Position numbers and translations under genes: made by a program. The notes beneath the pieces were generated by a model. That model worked only from the letters and a program-made list of their open reading frames with translations, had not been told where the DNA came from and did no database searches. Shown piece after piece: positions 6,957-8,581 of a DNA stretch of 8,581 bases (position 1 is its first letter; each line of letters starts with the position of its first letter). This DNA is from Nitrospirae bacterium GWC2_57_9 (GTDB lineage Bacteria; Nitrospirota; UBA9217): the NCBI GenBank assembly GCA_001805085.1, contig MHEA01000144.1:5755-14335 (forward strand). The letters are read 5' to 3'.

Positions 6957-6980
6957 GAATTCCGGAACAGCTGTTGTTCC
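6956..6980. repeat. Overlapping palindromes at the dnaN 3' end
   Basis: Three perfect palindromes overlap here: GGAATTCC (6956-6963), TTCCGGAA (6960-6967) and AACAGCTGTT (6966-6975). GGAACA (6964-6969) can also pair with TGTTCC (6975-6980) as a six-base stem with a five-base loop. The last base belongs to the dnaN stop codon. No U-tract follows, so a Rho-independent terminator is not supported; it may protect the dnaN mRNA end or bind a protein. Confidence 0.4.
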
Positions 6981-8095
6981 TAGACCCGCATGGGCATGAC
7001 AACGCAGCGGTAGTGCTCGTCGCCCTCTTCGGTTATGAGACAGGGGCTGAGCGCATCATTGAGCTCCAGGGCGATGTTCGCCCGGTCCATTGCGGAGAGG
7101 ACGTCCATCAGATAGCGTGAGTTGAACCCAATCGTGATCGCCTCTCCCTTGTAATCCACGGCCAGCTCCTCGCTCGCCTCCCCCACCTCGGGGTTGTTCG
7201 TGGAAAGGACGAGGCTGTCCTTTTCCAGCTGCATCTTGACCGCGTTCGTTTTCTCCTTGGACAGGATCGATACGCGCTTTACGGCGTGGCTGAAGAGGTC
7301 CTTGGAAACGACCACCTTTTTCGTGCTCTTGGCGGGCACGACCTGCAGGTAGTTGGGGTAGTTGCCGTCGATGAGCTTCGAGACCATGACAAGCCCGTCC
7401 CGTTTGAACAGCGCATGGTTCTTGCTGAAGCCGATCCGGAGTTCGGACTTCGAGGAATCCTCTTCCAGGATGCGCCTGAGCTCGAGCATCGCCTTCTTGG
7501 GGATGATCATGCTCTCTTCCTTGTGCTTTGCATCGATAACGCGGTCGATCATGGAAAGCCGGTGGCCGTCGGTCCCGACCATGCGGATGTTCAGCCCGTT
7601 CTTGCCCTGGGTCATGTGCACGAAGAGGCCGTTCAGCACGTAGCGGGCATCGTTTTCGCCCACGGAGTACAATGTCTTCTTGATCATCTCCCGCAGGGTC
7701 TCTCCCTCAATAGCGATCATGCCCTCTTCCGCGACCTCGGGGAGCGCGGGGTATTCGTCTTTCGGGAGCGCCACGAGCTTGAAGTGCGACTGGCCCGAGA
7801 CGATCTTGGCCCAGTTCCCGTCCTCGACCTTGATCTCGATGTCTTCGGCGGGGAGCTCGCGCACGATCTCATACATCTTTTTCGCGGAGATCGTGATGGA
7901 ACCCGGTTTCTCCACCTCTGCGGAATAACGACCGCGCAGGCCGATCTCAAGGTCGGTAGCCACGATCTCTACTCCGTTGCTGTCGGCCGTGAGGAGCATA
8001 TTGGAAAGGATGGGCATCGTATTCTTCTTCTCGACCACGCCCTGGATCCTCTGCAACCCTTTCAGGATTTCCTCTTTCTTGATCTTCAGTTTCAT
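6980..8095 (-). CDS. dnaN: DNA polymerase III beta subunit (sliding clamp)
   Basis: The ring-shaped clamp that tethers DNA polymerase III and other proteins to DNA. It has 371 residues, close to the usual ~366, and is built from three clamp domains at about 1-120, 127-245 and 247-371. Family marks include TMPILSNMLL (26-35), the loop TDGHRLS (175-181), LIDGNYPNY (241-249), FNSRYLMDVL (324-333) and the C-terminal VVMPMRV (365-371), which lines the cleft that binds clamp-interacting peptides. The ATG at 8095 follows a full AGGAGG at nine-base spacing, so the start is secure. It lies 87 bases after dnaA and has a plausible promoter of its own. The next gene is gyrB, not recF. No odd residues or breaks were seen. 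Confidence 0.98.
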   Translation of the reverse strand: MKLKIKKEEILKGLQRIQGVVEKKNTMPILSNMLLTADSNGVEIVATDLEIGLRGRYSAEVEKPGSITISAKKMYEIVRELPAEDIEIKVEDGNWAKIVSGQSHFKLVALPKDEYPALPEVAEEGMIAIEGETLREMIKKTLYSVGENDARYVLNGLFVHMTQGKNGLNIRMVGTDGHRLSMIDRVIDAKHKEESMIIPKKAMLELRRILEEDSSKSELRIGFSKNHALFKRDGLVMVSKLIDGNYPNYLQVVPAKSTKKVVVSKDLFSHAVKRVSILSKEKTNAVKMQLEKDSLVLSTNNPEVGEASEELAVDYKGEAITIGFNSRYLMDVLSAMDRANIALELNDALSPCLITEEGDEHYRCVVMPMRV

Positions 8096-8104
8096 CTAGG
8101 GAAG

Positions 8105-8110
8105 CCTCCT
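8105..8110 (-). promoter_or_regulatory. Strong ribosome-binding site of dnaN
   Basis: Perfect AGGAGG on the minus strand with a nine-base spacer to the dnaN ATG. It is the strongest Shine-Dalgarno site in the window, fitting the high copy number known for the clamp, and it fixes the dnaN start. Confidence 0.85.
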
Positions 8111-8124
8111 GTGCACGACGAAGA

Positions 8125-8153
8125 ATAGTATCAGAATCACGGTCAAATAGCAA
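8125..8153 (-). promoter_or_regulatory. Candidate sigma-70 promoter for dnaN
   Basis: On the minus strand, TTGCTA (8153-8148) and TACTAT (8130-8125) are separated by exactly 17 bases. TGA directly precedes the second box, giving an extended -10 element (TGATACTAT). Each hexamer matches 4 of 6 consensus bases. A and T tracts upstream (8154-8180, with AAAAAA and TTTTT) resemble an UP element. Transcription would start near 8118, just ahead of the ribosome site. TTGACC at 8146-8141 is a better -35 box but has no -10 box at a workable distance. Confidence 0.4.
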
Positions 8154-8182
8154 CAAAAATATGTCGACTTTTTTATAATGTT

Positions 8183-8581
8183 TCAATGTTTTAACTGCTT
8201 AATCAACATCTCTATCCGGGCTCTCAGTTCCGGGTCTTTTTCCTTCTTTTCTTCGATCACTTTGCAGGCATGGATCACGGTACTATGGTCCTTGCCGCCG
8301 AAGAACGTTCCTATCTCGGGAAGTGATGAACCTGCCTGATTTCTGCAAAGGTACATTGCCACCTGCCGCGGCAGGACGACAGCTTTCGTTCGGCGCTTGG
8401 ATTTCAAATCCGAGATCTTCACGCCAAACACTTCCGCCACGATCTTCTGGACGAGCTCGTTCGTGATGACCTTTTCACGACTATCGAGCAGATACTTCAA
8501 CTCGTTCTGAGCAAGCTCCTGGGTAATCTCGGTGTTCGTCAGCGAGGAAACGGCGCCGAGCTTGACCAGCCCGCCCTCGAG
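8183..8581 (-). CDS. dnaA: Replication initiator DnaA, C-terminal part only
   Basis: The last 133 residues of DnaA; the N-terminal interaction domain and the AAA+ ATP-binding core lie outside the window. The visible part begins at the end of domain III with LEGGLVKLGAVSSLTNTEIT, matching the LEG...LT..I pattern near the AAA+ lid. After a short linker comes DNA-binding domain IV: VFGVKISDLKSKRRTKAVV, the RQVAMYLCR helix, and the DnaA signature GGKDHSTVIHA (fragment residues 95-105), which contacts DnaA boxes. It ends KQLKH followed by TGA. The reading frame is intact to the window edge. The first gene of the canonical dnaA-dnaN pair, it suggests that a chromosome origin may be nearby, though no DnaA-box cluster is in this window. 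Confidence 0.97.
   Translation of the reverse strand, partial: LEGGLVKLGAVSSLTNTEITQELAQNELKYLLDSREKVITNELVQKIVAEVFGVKISDLKSKRRTKAVVLPRQVAMYLCRNQAGSSLPEIGTFFGGKDHSTVIHACKVIEEKKEKDPELRARIEMLIKQLKH

Noticed and set aside
4423..6999. 858-codon plus-strand open frame covering all of gyrB
   Set aside because: It is antisense to an unmistakable gyrB. The protein has no recognisable family, and the open frame follows from GC-rich codon use that avoids TTA, CTA and TCA in the sense strand.
7286..8128. 280-codon plus-strand open frame across dnaN
   Set aside because: Antisense shadow of dnaN with no independent support.
8096..8182. AT-rich dnaA-dnaN spacer as a replication origin
   Set aside because: At 87 bases it is short, and no TTATCCACA-type DnaA boxes were found on either strand.
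8158..8185. Terminator after dnaA from the A and T runs
   Set aside because: The runs are not preceded by a GC-rich hairpin; they fit better as upstream promoter tracts.

Overview
This window is a compact bacterial replication and supercoiling cluster. All six protein genes lie on the minus strand, so transcription runs from high to low coordinates. In transcription order they are dnaA (C-terminal end only, cut by the window edge), dnaN, gyrB, gyrA, a gene for a TPR-repeat lipoprotein, and serS (cut by the other window edge). No RNA gene, insertion sequence, CRISPR array, phage gene or recognisable DnaA-box cluster was found. Every long reading frame on the plus strand is a shadow of these genes.

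The organism looks like a Gram-negative, moderately high-GC bacterium. GyrB is the long form (about 800 residues, with the extra segment inside the Toprim/tail half), and a lipobox protein with TPR repeats follows gyrA. The order dnaN-gyrB-gyrA-TPR lipoprotein recalls Desulfobacterota (Geobacter-like) and Nitrospirota genomes. That placement is from memory of gene order and is not proven here. recF, which often sits between dnaN and gyrB, is absent.

Layout: 8581-8183 dnaA end; 8182-8096 an AT-rich spacer with a plausible dnaN promoter and a strong Shine-Dalgarno site; 8095-6980 dnaN; 6979-6835 a leader region with several palindromes, a repeat-like block and a terminator-like hairpin directly before the gyrB ribosome-binding site; 6834-4432 gyrB; 4431-4333 a second spacer carrying a related repeat-like block; 4332-1840 gyrA; 1843-1055 the lipoprotein gene, overlapping the gyrA stop by four bases; 1027-1 serS.

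Functionally, DnaA starts replication, DnaN is the sliding clamp that keeps polymerase on DNA, and GyrA2B2 removes positive supercoils ahead of the fork. The lipoprotein and seryl-tRNA synthetase are linked by operon position rather than by an obvious shared pathway. I see no new multi-gene system. The most interesting signals are non-coding: the hairpin plus U-tract in the gyrB leader, and the related blocks flanking gyrB on both sides. In the proteins, the second GyrA-box in the GyrA C-terminal domain stands out.
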